A stretch of DNA of 33,391 nucleotides from Planctomycetota bacterium (GTDB lineage Bacteria > Planctomycetota > JACQVV01). The position numbers were made by a program, and so were the translations under genes. Position 1 is the first letter of the stretch, and every line of letters begins with the position of its first letter. Positions 1-8,555 of the stretch are shown in pieces. The notes under the pieces are model-generated. The model was not told where the DNA came from and ran no database searches. It saw nothing but the letters and a program-made list of their open reading frames with translations. The DNA is taken from NCBI GenBank assembly GCA_016209595.1, contig JACQVV010000017.1:1-33391 (forward strand), given 5' to 3'.

Positions 1-720
1 CTTCAGAGCAGGCTTCTTCTTTTCTTTTCTTCCCGTGCGCGTGCCCGTGCCCGCTTCTTTCTGTTGGGCCTTGCCGGCCTTCGCCGCCTCCTTCGGGCCG
101 GTTTCGCGCTCCTTCCCCTCGTCCTTCTTGCGGCCCCGCTCGCGCAGCGGCGGGAGCCAGTCGTCCTCGGAGCGCGACTCCTCGGGTCGGACGGTGACGT
201 GGCGCGGCTCGGAAACCTTCTTCCCCTTCTTCGGCCTGGGCGGCGCCGGCCGGTCGCGCTCGCCGGACTCCAGGATCTCCTGTTTGGAGCGTTCCTTGAG
301 CTTCCTCTTGAACTCGTAGCTGATCGGCTTCGACGGCTGGGCGGCGGGACGCTCCGTGCGCGACAGGATCCGCGCGATCTCGGCCTCGTCCTCCCGCGAG
401 AGGTCGGCGTCCTCGAAGACCGACTCGCCCGTCAGGCTGTCGGGGTCGAAGATCTCGGAGAGCGGTCCGTCCGCGCCCGCGGGCTGCGCGGCCGGCCGCT
501 CCAGAGCCTGAGTTTTCGGGTTCCTGACTTTGCGGGCCGTGCGAACCTTGAGCGACTTCTTGACGACCCTCGCGGCATCGACGTCCCCCCGGAGAAACCG
601 GGTCTGGTTGTCGTCCACGTACGCCCGGAGCCGCCCCGAGGCGACGAGCTCCTTGAGGTCGTCCTCGGTGACCCCGAGGGCGTCCATGGTCTCGCGAAGG
701 TCGAGGTACTCCAAGCCCAT
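1..720 (-). CDS. Helix-turn-helix (MerR/excisionase-like) protein with long charged linker, partial at left edge
   Basis: The frame is open from an ATG at 720 to the window edge, so the C-terminus is missing. Residues 1-55 (beginning MGLEYLDLRETMDALGV, later LKELVASGRLRAY and FLRGDVDAARVVKK) have the layout of a MerR/excisionase-type winged helix: two helices, a turn, then a residue pattern that normally reads DNA. After that comes a low-complexity, acidic then Lys/Arg/Glu-rich linker with Pro and Ser, ending in poly-basic KEKKKK at the edge. Proteins with this HTH followed by a long disordered linker and sometimes C-terminal membrane helices occur in planctomycete-like genomes; that comparison is from memory. 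There is no Shine-Dalgarno sequence before the ATG, but a TATAAT lies 6 bases upstream, so the message is probably leaderless. The target is unknown. Confidence 0.72.
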   Translation of the reverse strand, partial: MGLEYLDLRETMDALGVTEDDLKELVASGRLRAYVDDNQTRFLRGDVDAARVVKKSLKVRTARKVRNPKTQALERPAAQPAGADGPLSEIFDPDSLTGESVFEDADLSREDEAEIARILSRTERPAAQPSKPISYEFKRKLKERSKQEILESGERDRPAPPRPKKGKKVSEPRHVTVRPEESRSEDDWLPPLRERGRKKDEGKERETGPKEAAKAGKAQQKEAGTGTRTGRKEKKKPALK

Positions 721-726
721 GGCGAG

Positions 727-755
727 ATTATACTCGTGGCCGTGAGCCGTGACCG
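727..755 (-). promoter_or_regulatory. Probable promoter for the HTH gene; predicts leaderless mRNA
   Basis: Read on the minus strand, a perfect TATAAT (727-732) lies 6 bases before the ATG at 720. A CGGTCA (750-755), a 3/6 match to TTGACA, sits 17 bases further upstream inside the hexamer repeat. Transcription would start at or next to the A of the ATG, which fits the absence of a ribosome binding site. The -35 call is weak and the -10 call is good. Confidence 0.5.
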
Positions 756-804
756 TGGACCGTGACCGTGACCGTGACCGTGGACCGTGACCGTGACCGT
801 GCGG
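741..804. repeat. Hexamer/heptamer tandem array (GTGACC with GTGGACC variants)
   Basis: About nine units of GTGACC, with two 7-base GTGGACC versions, run between the HTH gene start and the end of the next gene. The same hexamer, in a different phase, recurs inside coding sequence at 27188-27254. The array overlaps the presumed -35 region of the HTH promoter, so a change in copy number would alter what lies there. Confidence 0.85.
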
Positions 805-826
805 TCGAAAACCGCGAAACTCTCGA

Positions 827-2218
827 TTACCGCAGGAGCCCCGGCGGGACCGCGAGCGTCCCCTCCATCTCCTCGGGCCGGCGGCGGCGGCCCATGAGCT
901 CCTTCATGGCCGGCGTGAGCTCGCAGCCGGCATAGAGGTAGGGCCGGAAACGTGCAACAAGACGCTCCAGGATCGGGAGCCGCTCGGCCCGCGGGACCTT
1001 GGTGTCGAACCCCTTCGCGATCAGGTCCTCGATCTCGCTCGCCCGCTTCGCCTCATCGGTGAAGTCCTTCGCGACCAGGCGCGCGAGCCCCCGCATCCGT
1101 TCGTCGTCGAGCGCGAGGGCCTTCTTCATGCCGTCCGTCAAAGGCTCGAGGTTCTCGATCCGGGAGCCGATGATCTCGCGGAGCTGCGCGGTCAGCGTCT
1201 CGCGGATGTCGCCCCGGCGGAGGTAGGTCCCTCCCATCTTCCGGAGCGTCTCGTCGATCGCGTGATCGAGATCGAAGGAGAGGACGAGTCCGACCCGCGC
1301 CGTCTCGGCAGGGGCGGGGTCGATCGTGAGGGGGTAGATCCCGTCGTAGGTCTCCTTCGGGATCCGGTAGACGACCTTGGTCCCCGGCGTTTCCAGGAAT
1401 TTCGTCTCCCAGACCGAGGCGGCCATTGCCCGAGCCTCATCAGCGTAGAGGCCGGCCTTCTCGAGGAAGCCCGCGAGGTCTTCGCTGGTGAACGCCCGGT
1501 CTCCGGTCTTGTCGGCGGGGACCACGGTCTCGTCCCCCGCGCCGAGGCGCGCGAGCTGGAGCGGCCGGTCGGAGCCGGGCCAGAAGACGAGGAGGTCCAA
1601 GAGGTCGCGCCCGCTCACGTTCTCGAGGTGGAGACCGTCCCAGGAGACCCGCCTGCGGAGGATCGTCTCCGTCGACATCGTCCCCTCGTAGAAGAGGTAC
1701 TTGTCGTAGACGTTCCCGACCTTGATGGGGCTCGCGGCCACGTCGCGGGCGCGGGCGAGCCCCAGGCGATCCACCGCCAGGTCGCCCCACTCGTGGAGGG
1801 CCTGGTTCGAGTTCCGGGGGAAGACCCGGAAGTTCTTCCACTCGAGCGCCCCTTCCGAGAGGATCGCGACCGGCCACCAGAAGACCGGCGCCCCGCCCGG
1901 GAACTCGACCTTGACCGAGGCCTGGAAGGAGGTATCGGAGTAGAAGTAGAGGTAAGGCTCCGTCCCCATGGAGACGGCCGCGCCGCCGCCCCTCGCCCAG
2001 CTCGGCCCCCCGCCGATCCGCGGCTGGCCTGCCGACCAGGTCCGGTAGTTCGGCACCTCGTCGGGCATCGTGGCGGCGATCTCCAGCGCGTCCCGCCCGC
2101 TGTTCTCGACGAAGTAGCCCCACTCGTGGACGATGTAGCCGCCCGCCTCCTGCGCGACCGAGGCGCCCGCGAGGAACGCCGCGAGGCATCCGATCAGGAA
2201 CCCGAGACTCTTCTTCAC
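827..2218 (-). CDS. Secreted protein of unknown function with a VHEWGYF-type N-terminus
   Basis: This is a 463-residue protein with a clear signal peptide (MKKS, hydrophobic LGFLIGCLAAFLAGASVA, cleavage near AQA/AQE). The mature start reads IVHEWGYFVE; a similar His-Glu-Trp-Gly-Thr-Phe motif opens secreted hypothetical proteins of Planctomycetota, Myxococcota and relatives, as far as I recall. The rest is a mixed alpha/beta region with several Trp-rich strands (residues about 50-300) and a charged helical C-terminal third; no catalytic motif is recognised. The start is GTG, with a purine-rich GGAGGGGAGGG run upstream. It follows the ymdB-like gene by 41 bases and may be the last gene of the rpmE operon. 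The function is unknown; a periplasmic or cell-surface location is the only supported inference. Confidence 0.8.
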   Translation of the reverse strand: MKKSLGFLIGCLAAFLAGASVAQEAGGYIVHEWGYFVENSGRDALEIAATMPDEVPNYRTWSAGQPRIGGGPSWARGGGAAVSMGTEPYLYFYSDTSFQASVKVEFPGGAPVFWWPVAILSEGALEWKNFRVFPRNSNQALHEWGDLAVDRLGLARARDVAASPIKVGNVYDKYLFYEGTMSTETILRRRVSWDGLHLENVSGRDLLDLLVFWPGSDRPLQLARLGAGDETVVPADKTGDRAFTSEDLAGFLEKAGLYADEARAMAASVWETKFLETPGTKVVYRIPKETYDGIYPLTIDPAPAETARVGLVLSFDLDHAIDETLRKMGGTYLRRGDIRETLTAQLREIIGSRIENLEPLTDGMKKALALDDERMRGLARLVAKDFTDEAKRASEIEDLIAKGFDTKVPRAERLPILERLVARFRPYLYAGCELTPAMKELMGRRRRPEEMEGTLAVPPGLLR

Positions 2219-2259
2219 GGTCCGCCCTCCCCTCCACCGGGAATCGAAAGTCCACCTGA

Positions 2260-3063
2260 CTAGATGTGCGATGATTCTAACCGCTTTTCAACCCGGCGGA
2301 TCGAAATCGCGCGCCCGGTTCCTCCTTCGAGGGCCACGAGGGCCCCCTGGAGGCGGAGGTCCCTTTCGGCGACCTCGAAACGCGCGTGCATCGATGTCCG
2401 CATCTTCTTCACGACGGGCTCGACCTTCCTGCCCAGGATCGAATCGTGGGGCCCTGTCATCCCGAGGTCGGTGATGTACGCGGTGCCGCCGGGCAGCACC
2501 CGCTCGTCGGCGGTCTGGACGTGGGTGTGTGTGCCGAAGACCGCCGAGACGCGCCCGTCGAGGTATCGCGCGATCGCGTTCTTCTCGCTCGTCGCCTCGG
2601 CGTGGATGTCCACCACAATGAACCGCGCGCGGGGGGATAGCGCGGCGAGAGCGCGGTCGGCCGCATGGAAAGGACAGTCGGCCGGATCCATGAAGACCTG
2701 CCCCAGAAGATTCACGACCGCGAGGGTTTCGCCCGAGGGGAGGTCGAATTCCAGCCACCCTTTCCCCTTCGCCTCGGGGGGGAGGTTTGCCGGCCGGACG
2801 ATTCCCCGGGCCTCTTCAAGGACCGGCACGATGTCGGCCTGCCGCCAGACATGGTCGCCCAGCGTGATGCAGCCCACGCCGGCCTCGCGGAGCTCGCGCG
2901 CGTCTCCCGCTCCGATCCCGTTCCCGTTCCAGGCCGCGTTCTCGCCGTTGGCGACGACGAAATCGATCCGCTCCTCGCGCACGAGCACCGGAAGCAGCGT
3001 CCCGACCGCCCGCCGGCCCGGCTTGCCGACGACGTCGCCCAGGGCGAGGAAGCGAAACTCCAC
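2260..3063 (-). CDS. ymdB: YmdB-family (TIGR00282) calcineurin-like metallophosphoesterase
   Basis: This 267-residue protein has the usual family length and the motifs of the YmdB/TIGR00282 phosphoesterases. They are LGDVVGKPGR (residues 8-17), NGENAAWNGNGI (39-50), TLGDHVWRQ (68-76), VNLLGQVFM, VDIHAEATSEK and FGTHTHVQTAD. Characterised relatives bind two metals and hydrolyse cyclic nucleotides; B. subtilis YmdB also interacts genetically and physically with RNase Y. Here the gene directly follows rny: the rny TAG and this GTG start share one base (TAGTG), which indicates translational coupling. The usual GNH of the metal-binding site is GDH here (Asp70 for Asn). I think this also occurs in other deep-branching lineages, so it need not mean loss of activity. 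The fold and family are certain; the exact substrate is not. Confidence 0.93.
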   Translation of the reverse strand: MEFRFLALGDVVGKPGRRAVGTLLPVLVREERIDFVVANGENAAWNGNGIGAGDARELREAGVGCITLGDHVWRQADIVPVLEEARGIVRPANLPPEAKGKGWLEFDLPSGETLAVVNLLGQVFMDPADCPFHAADRALAALSPRARFIVVDIHAEATSEKNAIARYLDGRVSAVFGTHTHVQTADERVLPGGTAYITDLGMTGPHDSILGRKVEPVVKKMRTSMHARFEVAERDLRLQGALVALEGGTGRAISIRRVEKRLESSHI

Positions 3064-4607
3064 TACTTCACGTACTCGATGATCCGCGACTCCCGGAGCA
3101 CGGTCACGCGGATCTCTGCGGGGAAGGTGAGCTCGTTCTCGATCCGCTGCGCGAGTTCGCGGCAGAGGCGGTAGGCGCGCGCGTCGCTCACCTTGTTCGG
3201 GTCGACGATGACGCGCACCTCGCGACCGGCCATGACCGCGTAGGCCTGCTCGACCCCCTCGTAGCCCTTGGCCATCTGTTCCAGGTTCTCCATCCGCTTG
3301 ACGAAGTGTTCAAGCGACTCCTTCCTCGCCCCGGGGCGGGACTTGGAGACCTCGTTGGCGACCTGGACGAGGATGCCGTAGATCGACGTCGTCTCCGTCT
3401 CGCCGTGGTGGCCTGCGATCGCCTCGACCACGACCTCTTTCTCGTTGCAACGCCGGGCGAGATCCGCTCCGGCGTGAGCGTGGCTCCCCTCCGCGTCCTG
3501 GTCGAGGGCCTTCCCGACGTCGTGGAGGAGTCCGCAGCGCCTGGCGATGTGGGTTTTGAGCCCGAGTTCGCCGGCGAGCGCCCCGGAGAGGTCGGCCACC
3601 TCGATCGAATGCGCCAGGACGTTCTGGCCGTGGCTCGTCCGGAACTTGAGGCGGCCCAGGTAGTACTGGAGCTTCTGGTGCAGGCCGTGGATGTTGGCGT
3701 CGTAGCAGACCTGCTTCCCGGTCTCCTTAAGGATCTCCTCGATCTCGTCCTGCGTGTTCTTGACGACCTCCTCGATCCGCGCCGGGTGGATCCGGCCGTC
3801 CACGATGAGTTTCTCCATCGCCCGCTTGGCGACTTCGCGGCGGATGGAGTCGAAGCCGGAAACCACGATCACGCCCGGCGTGTCGTCCACCACCACGTCG
3901 ATCCCCGTGGCCTTCTCGAAGGCACGGATGTTCCTCCCCTCGCGGCCGATGATCCGGCCCTTCATCTCGTCGTTGGGGATGTCGACCGTGCTGACGACGC
4001 TCTCGGCGGTGTGCTCCACCGCCGTCCGCTGGATGGAGAGGGCGAGGATGTCCCGCGCCTTCTCCTCGACCTCGCTCTTGGCCTTCTCCAGGGCCTTCTG
4101 GACGAGGCTGGCGGAGTCGTTCTCGAGATCCTTCTCCAGTCGCGAAAGCAGGGCGGACCGCGCTTCCGCCTCCTTCAGGCCCGAGATCCGCTCCAGGGTC
4201 TCGCGCTCCCTGGCCAGGACGCCATCGATCTCCTTCTCTCTCTCCGCGGTCCCTCGCTCCCGCTCCGCCAGCGAGGCCTCCAGCCGGGCGGCTTCCTTCT
4301 CCTTCTCCTCTACCTGCGACTCCTTCTTCTCCAGGCCCTTGGCCCGTTTCTCGTGCTTCTTCTCCTCCTCGCGGAGATCCCTCTTGCGCCGCTCGACCTC
4401 CTCCTCGAACTGGGCCGCTTTCTTCGCGGCCTCCTCCCGGACGGCGAGCTCCATCTCCGCCTTCGTCCGTGCCGCCTCGGCACGCGCCCCCTCCTGGAGC
4501 TTCCGGAGCGCTTCCCTCGTCTTCCCGGCGACGAGGGCATCCTGGATCCGGCGAGCCAGGTATCCCACCGCCAGTCCGGCGGCCGCCACACCTAGGAACT
4601 CGAGCAA
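3063..4607 (-). CDS. rny: Ribonuclease Y
   Basis: This is a 514-residue RNase Y, the membrane-anchored endoribonuclease that starts decay of many mRNAs. An N-terminal membrane helix (residues 2-18) is followed by a long charged coiled coil (about 20-185), a KH domain with GREGRN at 221-226, and an HD domain with LLHDVGKALD (His362-Asp363). The TTG start is chosen because AGAGG lies 5 bases upstream and the prfA stop lies only 8 bases away; an in-frame GTG six codons later is the alternative. The distal HD segment reads LVQVANEVSKSRPGARKE, where the usual form is LVQAADAISAARPGAR. The Asp that normally completes the metal site therefore appears as Asn418. Whether nuclease activity is affected is unknown. 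It sits downstream of rpmE and prfA and is coupled to ymdB. Confidence 0.96.
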   Translation of the reverse strand: MLEFLGVAAAGLAVGYLARRIQDALVAGKTREALRKLQEGARAEAARTKAEMELAVREEAAKKAAQFEEEVERRKRDLREEEKKHEKRAKGLEKKESQVEEKEKEAARLEASLAERERGTAEREKEIDGVLARERETLERISGLKEAEARSALLSRLEKDLENDSASLVQKALEKAKSEVEEKARDILALSIQRTAVEHTAESVVSTVDIPNDEMKGRIIGREGRNIRAFEKATGIDVVVDDTPGVIVVSGFDSIRREVAKRAMEKLIVDGRIHPARIEEVVKNTQDEIEEILKETGKQVCYDANIHGLHQKLQYYLGRLKFRTSHGQNVLAHSIEVADLSGALAGELGLKTHIARRCGLLHDVGKALDQDAEGSHAHAGADLARRCNEKEVVVEAIAGHHGETETTSIYGILVQVANEVSKSRPGARKESLEHFVKRMENLEQMAKGYEGVEQAYAVMAGREVRVIVDPNKVSDARAYRLCRELAQRIENELTFPAEIRVTVLRESRIIEYVK

Positions 4608-4615
4608 TCGTGCCT

Positions 4616-5704
4616 CTACGAATCTCCGTTGGTCCTGTCCTGCAGCTTCCTCAAACGTGCTTCCTTGTCGTGCTTCTGGATGGCCTCGAGAACCTCGTCG
4701 AGGTTTCCCAGGAGGACCCCCTCGAGCCGGTGGAGGGTGAACTTGATTCTGTGGTCGGTCACCCGGTTCTCCGGGAAGTTGTAGGTCCGGATCTTCTCGC
4801 TCCGGTCGCCGGTCCCGATCTGCGACCGGCGCTCGCGCGAGCGCTCGGTCTCCTGCCGCTCGAGCATCGCCTCGTAGAGCCGCGTGCGGAGCACTCGCAT
4901 CGCCCGAGCCAGGTTCTTGTGCTGGCTTCGCTCATCCTGGCACTGGACGACGACCCCCGTCGGGAGGTGGGTGATCCGGATGGCCGACTGGGTCTTGTTC
5001 ACGTGCTGGCCCCCCGGCCCTCCCGCGCTGAACCGGTCGATCCGGATATCGTCCTGCTTGATCTCGATCTCGACTTCCTCGGCCTCCGGGAGCACGGCGA
5101 CGGTGCTGGTCGAGGTGTGGATCCGGCCGTGGGCCTCCGTCTCCGGGACCCGCTGGACCCTGTGCACGCCGCTCTCGTAGCGCAGCGCCTTGTATACGCC
5201 ATCTCCCTCCACTGCAAAAACGACTTCCTTGAATCCCCCGACCTCGGAGGGGCTCGCGTCCATGAGCTCCACTTTCCAGCCCCTCTTGTCGGCGTAGCGG
5301 GTGTACATCCGGAAGAGGTCGGCCGCGAAGAGCGTCGCCTCGTCGCCGCCCGTGCCCGCGCGGATCTCGATGATCGCGTTCTTGGCGGCGAATTCGTCTT
5401 CCTCGACCAGGGCCCCCTTGAGCTCCTCCACGAGGGCGTCCTCTTTCTTCGCGAGCAGGGTGACCTCGGCCTCGGCCAGGGCAGCGAGCTCCGGGTCCTC
5501 GCCTTTTCCTGCGAGCTCTCTCGCGCCCTCCAGATCCCGCCGCACCGTCAGGAGCTCACGGTATCTCGTCACGACCCTCGCCAGGCCGCTCTTCTCCTTC
5601 ATGAGCCTGGAGTAGAGCTGGTAGTCAGCCAGGACCGCCGGGTCCGCGAGCTGGGCTTCCAGCTCCCGGTAGCGGACCTCCATCCGCTCGAGGACCTCGA
5701 ACAT
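4616..5704 (-). CDS. prfA: Peptide chain release factor 1
   Basis: This 362-residue class I release factor ends translation at UAA and UAG. The catalytic GGQ is at residues 231-233 within [18 protein letters not shown]. The stop-codon recognition tripeptide region reads [17 protein letters not shown], with PET at 187-189, as in many bacterial RF1 proteins and unlike the SPF of RF2. The length is normal. The ATG start is followed by a typical N-terminal helix. The gene follows rpmE by 30 bases and precedes rny by 8 bases, with the rny ribosome binding site inside the prfA/rny junction. An RpmE-RF1 neighbourhood is common in bacteria. Confidence 0.97.
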   Translation of the reverse strand: MFEVLERMEVRYRELEAQLADPAVLADYQLYSRLMKEKSGLARVVTRYRELLTVRRDLEGARELAGKGEDPELAALAEAEVTLLAKKEDALVEELKGALVEEDEFAAKNAIIEIRAGTGGDEATLFAADLFRMYTRYADKRGWKVELMDASPSEVGGFKEVVFAVEGDGVYKALRYESGVHRVQRVPETEAHGRIHTSTSTVAVLPEAEEVEIEIKQDDIRIDRFSAGGPGGQHVNKTQSAIRITHLPTGVVVQCQDERSQHKNLARAMRVLRTRLYEAMLERQETERSRERRSQIGTGDRSEKIRTYNFPENRVTDHRIKFTLHRLEGVLLGNLDEVLEAIQKHDKEARLRKLQDRTNGDS

Positions 5705-5734
5705 GCGGACGCTCGCCTTCGGCCGGGAGGACCG

Positions 5735-5953
5735 CTACTCGGCCTTGGCGCTCTTCAGCTTCTGGTATTTCCTCTGGAACTTCTCGATCCGGCCGGCCGT
5801 ATCCATGAACTTCTGCTTGCCCGTGTAGAAGGGGTGGCAGTTGGAGCAGACCTCGACGTGGATCTCCTTCCTCGTCGACCGGGTATTGAAGATGTTGCCG
5901 CAACCGCAGGTCACGGTCGCCTCGACGTACTCGGGGTGGATGTCCGCCTTCAT
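5735..5953 (-). CDS. rpmE: 50S ribosomal protein L31, zinc-binding type
   Basis: This 72-residue protein opens [20 protein letters not shown] and carries four cysteines (16, 18, 36, 39) in the zinc-binding arrangement of the C+ form of L31, followed by [11 protein letters not shown] lysine-rich C-terminal tail contacts rRNA in this family. AGGAG lies 9 bases before the ATG. It is the first gene of the rpmE-prfA-rny-ymdB operon and is preceded by a strong-looking promoter at 6009-6037. Confidence 0.97.
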   Translation of the reverse strand: MKADIHPEYVEATVTCGCGNIFNTRSTRKEIHVEVCSNCHPFYTGKQKFMDTAGRIEKFQRKYQKLKSAKAE

Positions 5954-6008
5954 GGAAGCGCGCTCCTACGCGGGGCGTTCGGATATGGGTAAGCTTCTCA
6001 GAATGCCC

Positions 6009-6037
6009 AATTTACAGAACCAAGACCTCCGTGTCAA
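6009..6037 (-). promoter_or_regulatory. Sigma70-type promoter for the rpmE-prfA-rny operon
   Basis: On the minus strand a perfect TTGACA (6032-6037) is separated by exactly 17 bases from TAAATT (6009-6014). Initiation would fall near 6002, giving a leader of about 48 bases before the rpmE ATG. The -35 box contains the TGA stop codon of the upstream dipeptidase gene (6034-6036), so the promoter overlaps the end of that gene. Confidence 0.65.
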
Positions 6038-7041
6038 CGTCGCGCCCTCCTCGCCAGCACCTCCCCGAGCACCCGCCGGGCGTTGCCGCCGAGGATCTTC
6101 CGGGTGTCGGCTTCCGAGTAGCCCGCAGCGAGGAGGCGCGCCGCGAGGGCCGGGAAGCGGCTCGCGTCCTCCAGGCCCACGGGCGGTGCGCTCTCGAAAC
6201 CGTCGAAATCCGACCCGATCGCGACGTGGTCGGTGCCGAACCTCTCGGCCACGTGGGCGATATGGGCGAGGACGACGTCCATCGTCGCTGGCCCCTCCCG
6301 GACCAGATGGCCTGGCACGAAGTCGATCCCGACAAGGCCGCCGGTCCTCACGATCTCGCCGATCGTCTCGTCGGAGAGGTTTCGCGGCCGGTCGCAGAGG
6401 GCGCGAAAGCCGGTGTGGCTGGCGACGACCGGACCGCGTGCCCGTTCGAGGAGCTCCCGCGTGGCGCGGTTCCCCAGGTGCGCGACGTCGAGGAGGATCC
6501 CGCGGCGATCGAGCTCGCTCACGAGCTCCCGCCCGAAACCCGACAGCCCGAGGCCGTCGGGGCCATCCTCGCACCCCCCGGCCGCCTCGTTGGCGTGGTT
6601 GTGGGTGAGCCCGACCGAGCGGACGCCGAGCTTCTCGAAGAGCGAGAGGAACCCCATCTCCCCCGCGAAAGGCGAGACGCTTTCGAGGTGGAGGAGGAAG
6701 CCGATCGAATCGGGTCCCCGGAAGCGGTCGAGATCGTCCGCCTCCTCGACGAGCCCCACGCCGGGGTTCGTGCGGACCGCCTCGAGGATCCGCGCCGCCA
6801 GGCGCATGGCGTGGTCTGTCCCCTCGGGCCCGGTCTTCTCCTTCGGCGTGTAGATCGCCTGGACGACGAGGCCGACCCCTCCCTCCACGAGCCGCGGGAG
6901 GTCGATGTGGCCTTCCTGGGTGCGGGCGCCGAACTTCGCCACGTCCGCAAACCGTGCGAGACGGTAGAAGGTGTCGGCGTGTAGGTCGACGACGGGACGC
7001 TCCGCCATGAGGCGCGTAACGTCAATCGCCGGATCCGGCAT
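6034..7041 (-). CDS. Membrane dipeptidase (peptidase family M19)
   Basis: The protein is about 335 residues. The metal-site motifs of renal/membrane dipeptidases are present in order: VDLHADTF (His-x-Asp), THNHANEAAGG, ILLDVAHLGNRATRELLE, VVASHTGFRALCDRPRN, GGLVGIDFVPGHL and HVAIGSDFDGF. These zinc enzymes hydrolyse dipeptides, including D-amino-acid-containing ones. No signal peptide is visible with the start used here, so a cytoplasmic location is likely. The ATG at 7041 is preferred because AGAGGGG lies 5 bases upstream. Longer in-frame starts (7062, 7113) would overlap the preceding gene further. The chosen start overlaps the end of the upstream one-TM protein gene by 20 bases, so the two are probably cotranscribed. 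Confidence 0.93.
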   Translation of the reverse strand: MPDPAIDVTRLMAERPVVDLHADTFYRLARFADVAKFGARTQEGHIDLPRLVEGGVGLVVQAIYTPKEKTGPEGTDHAMRLAARILEAVRTNPGVGLVEEADDLDRFRGPDSIGFLLHLESVSPFAGEMGFLSLFEKLGVRSVGLTHNHANEAAGGCEDGPDGLGLSGFGRELVSELDRRGILLDVAHLGNRATRELLERARGPVVASHTGFRALCDRPRNLSDETIGEIVRTGGLVGIDFVPGHLVREGPATMDVVLAHIAHVAERFGTDHVAIGSDFDGFESAPPVGLEDASRFPALAARLLAAGYSEADTRKILGGNARRVLGEVLARRARR

Positions 7042-7519
7042 CCTCGCCCCTCTTCTTTTCATCGCGTGGCTCCCGCGGATCGGGCACCGCCGCCCTCGCC
7101 ACCTCTCGCGCACCCGAGCACCCCATGCCCTCCTTGATGAAGAGCACGACCGTGACGCGCTTCAGGGGGTCGCCGGGCGACTCGGCGAAGTTCCGCCAGG
7201 CGAACTTCCCTACCCGTTCGAGGAGCTCGTCCCGCTCCGCGTCGTCCTTCCACGGCGAGTCCTCGTATGTCAGCCGGACCTCGATCGCGCTCCCGTCCTC
7301 GTAGGAACGGTCGATCGCGACCACCGTCTCGTCGGCCTCGAAGGTGTTCTCGATCCTGTCCTTGAGCTCGATGTGAGGGCCGACGCCAAGCCCCTGCTCC
7401 AGCGAGAGGACGAACAGGAGGGCGACAACGAGCGAACCCAGACCGACCAGGACGAGAACCCCGATCACCACGACCCAGAACGTCTTGCGGAGCCGCTCGG
7501 GCGAGGCCTTCCCGCTCAC
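7022..7519 (-). CDS. Hypothetical protein with one N-terminal membrane helix
   Basis: This 165-residue protein has a short basic N-terminus, one strong membrane helix (about residues 14-40, FWVVVIGVLVLVGLGSLVVA) and a soluble, acidic domain that includes VVAIDRSYEDGSAIEVRLTY and FIKEGMGCSGARE. The C-terminus is highly charged. No family is recognised. The GTG start overlaps the TGA of the upstream hydrolase gene in a GTGA arrangement, which supports both the start and cotranscription. A bitopic protein with its domain outside the cytoplasm is likely. Confidence 0.75.
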   Translation of the reverse strand: MSGKASPERLRKTFWVVVIGVLVLVGLGSLVVALLFVLSLEQGLGVGPHIELKDRIENTFEADETVVAIDRSYEDGSAIEVRLTYEDSPWKDDAERDELLERVGKFAWRNFAESPGDPLKRVTVVLFIKEGMGCSGAREVARAAVPDPREPRDEKKRGEDAGSGD

Positions 7520-8544
7520 CGGGGCCTGGCTCCGACCCGATCGAGGTGTTCGAAAACCGCCGGAAGGAACGTCGGGTCGAAAAGGACCGAGATGTGTCCC
7601 TGCGAGAGGCGGCGGATCGGCGGGCGGCCCCAGAGCTCCCAGAGACGTTCGACTTCCTCCGGCGGGACGATCCGATCGTGCTCGGCCTTGACGATGAGGA
7701 TCCTCTCCGGCTGGACCCTCGGGCGCCTCCGGTCGAGGTGGACCGCCGAGAGGAGCGCCGCCGCCTGCGGGATCGTGAGACCCAGCCGCCGGAAGTTCCC
7801 GCGGAGCCGGCGAAAGATATTGCTCCGGAGGAGGATCGTCCCGGGACAGAAGGCGGGGGCGGTGAGGACCGCGAAGGCAAGGTCGGGATCGGAGGCGGCA
7901 AGGTGTCCCGAGATGAGGGACCCCAAGCTCATGCCGAAGACCCCGACCGAGGTCGCCCCGTCCGCCCGGAACCGCTCGACAAGCGCGGAGAGGTCCTTCA
8001 CGCCCTGGCGGATCGCCTTGAACGACGAGCGGAGGTCGGCCGTCGCGATCCCGTCGCCCGGAGTCCCCCGGCGCGAGCGGCGGTTCAGATGGTACGGAGT
8101 CTGGAGGATCGCCGCCTGGAACCCCGCCCGCGCGAGGCGGGCGGCGAAGAGGTCGAACGGGAAGTAGGCGATCTGCCGGTAGGGGAGGACGAGAACGACG
8201 GCGGGGGCGGTCGGGTCGCTCCGCCTCTCGTAGCGCCTTCCACGGACGACGTCGTTGTGCGCGTCCCCGGTCAGGATGGGGCTCGCATACGTGAAGTCGT
8301 GGATGCGGCAGCCGTTCCGGGTCCGCTCGCTCCCGGGGACGACTGCGAGAGGGGCCGGCTCGCGGACGCGAGAGAAGAAGTGGTCGAGCCGGCGAACGGG
8401 AATCCCGTCGCCGTCGAAGCGGTCCTCGCGAAGCCGGGGGCTCCCCCGGACCTCTCGGTCGCGGAAGAAGAGGTCGTTGTAGACGAAGAACCCGTGGTCG
8501 ATCAACCCCGCGAGCCAGCCCGGGAGCGGCCTTTTCTTAAGCAC
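7516..8544 (-). CDS. Alpha/beta hydrolase (possibly DUF2048/ABHD18-like)
   Basis: This 342-residue protein has an alpha/beta-hydrolase layout. A strand VVLVLPYRQ comes first, followed by the nucleophile elbow GMSLGS with Ser206. The acid is Asp290 in IVKAEHDRIVP and the histidine is His317 in SQGHISVLFDP. The N-terminal 110 residues form a family-specific lead. The order and the large N-terminal region recall the DUF2048/ABHD18 group, but that is a weak match from memory. There is no signal peptide. The start is a GTG immediately after an in-frame TAA; no clear ribosome binding site is visible because the upstream sequence is a repeat element. The next gene begins inside its stop codon (GTGA). 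The substrate is unknown. Confidence 0.82.
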   Translation of the reverse strand: MLKKRPLPGWLAGLIDHGFFVYNDLFFRDREVRGSPRLREDRFDGDGIPVRRLDHFFSRVREPAPLAVVPGSERTRNGCRIHDFTYASPILTGDAHNDVVRGRRYERRSDPTAPAVVLVLPYRQIAYFPFDLFAARLARAGFQAAILQTPYHLNRRSRRGTPGDGIATADLRSSFKAIRQGVKDLSALVERFRADGATSVGVFGMSLGSLISGHLAASDPDLAFAVLTAPAFCPGTILLRSNIFRRLRGNFRRLGLTIPQAAALLSAVHLDRRRPRVQPERILIVKAEHDRIVPPEEVERLWELWGRPPIRRLSQGHISVLFDPTFLPAVFEHLDRVGARPR

Positions 8545-8555
8545 TTAGTAACCAG

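Noticed and set aside
741..804. Tandem arrays as CRISPR
   Set aside because: Units are 6-7 bases without spacers and with no cas genes nearby; simple tandem repeats.
1262..2263. Long plus-strand open frame opposite the secreted-protein gene
   Set aside because: Arg/Pro/Glu-rich, no domain, and it mirrors a minus-strand gene with a signal peptide; a GC-rich shadow.
4469..5992. Long plus-strand open frame across rny, prfA and rpmE
   Set aside because: It runs antisense through three recognised genes; shadow of high-GC coding.
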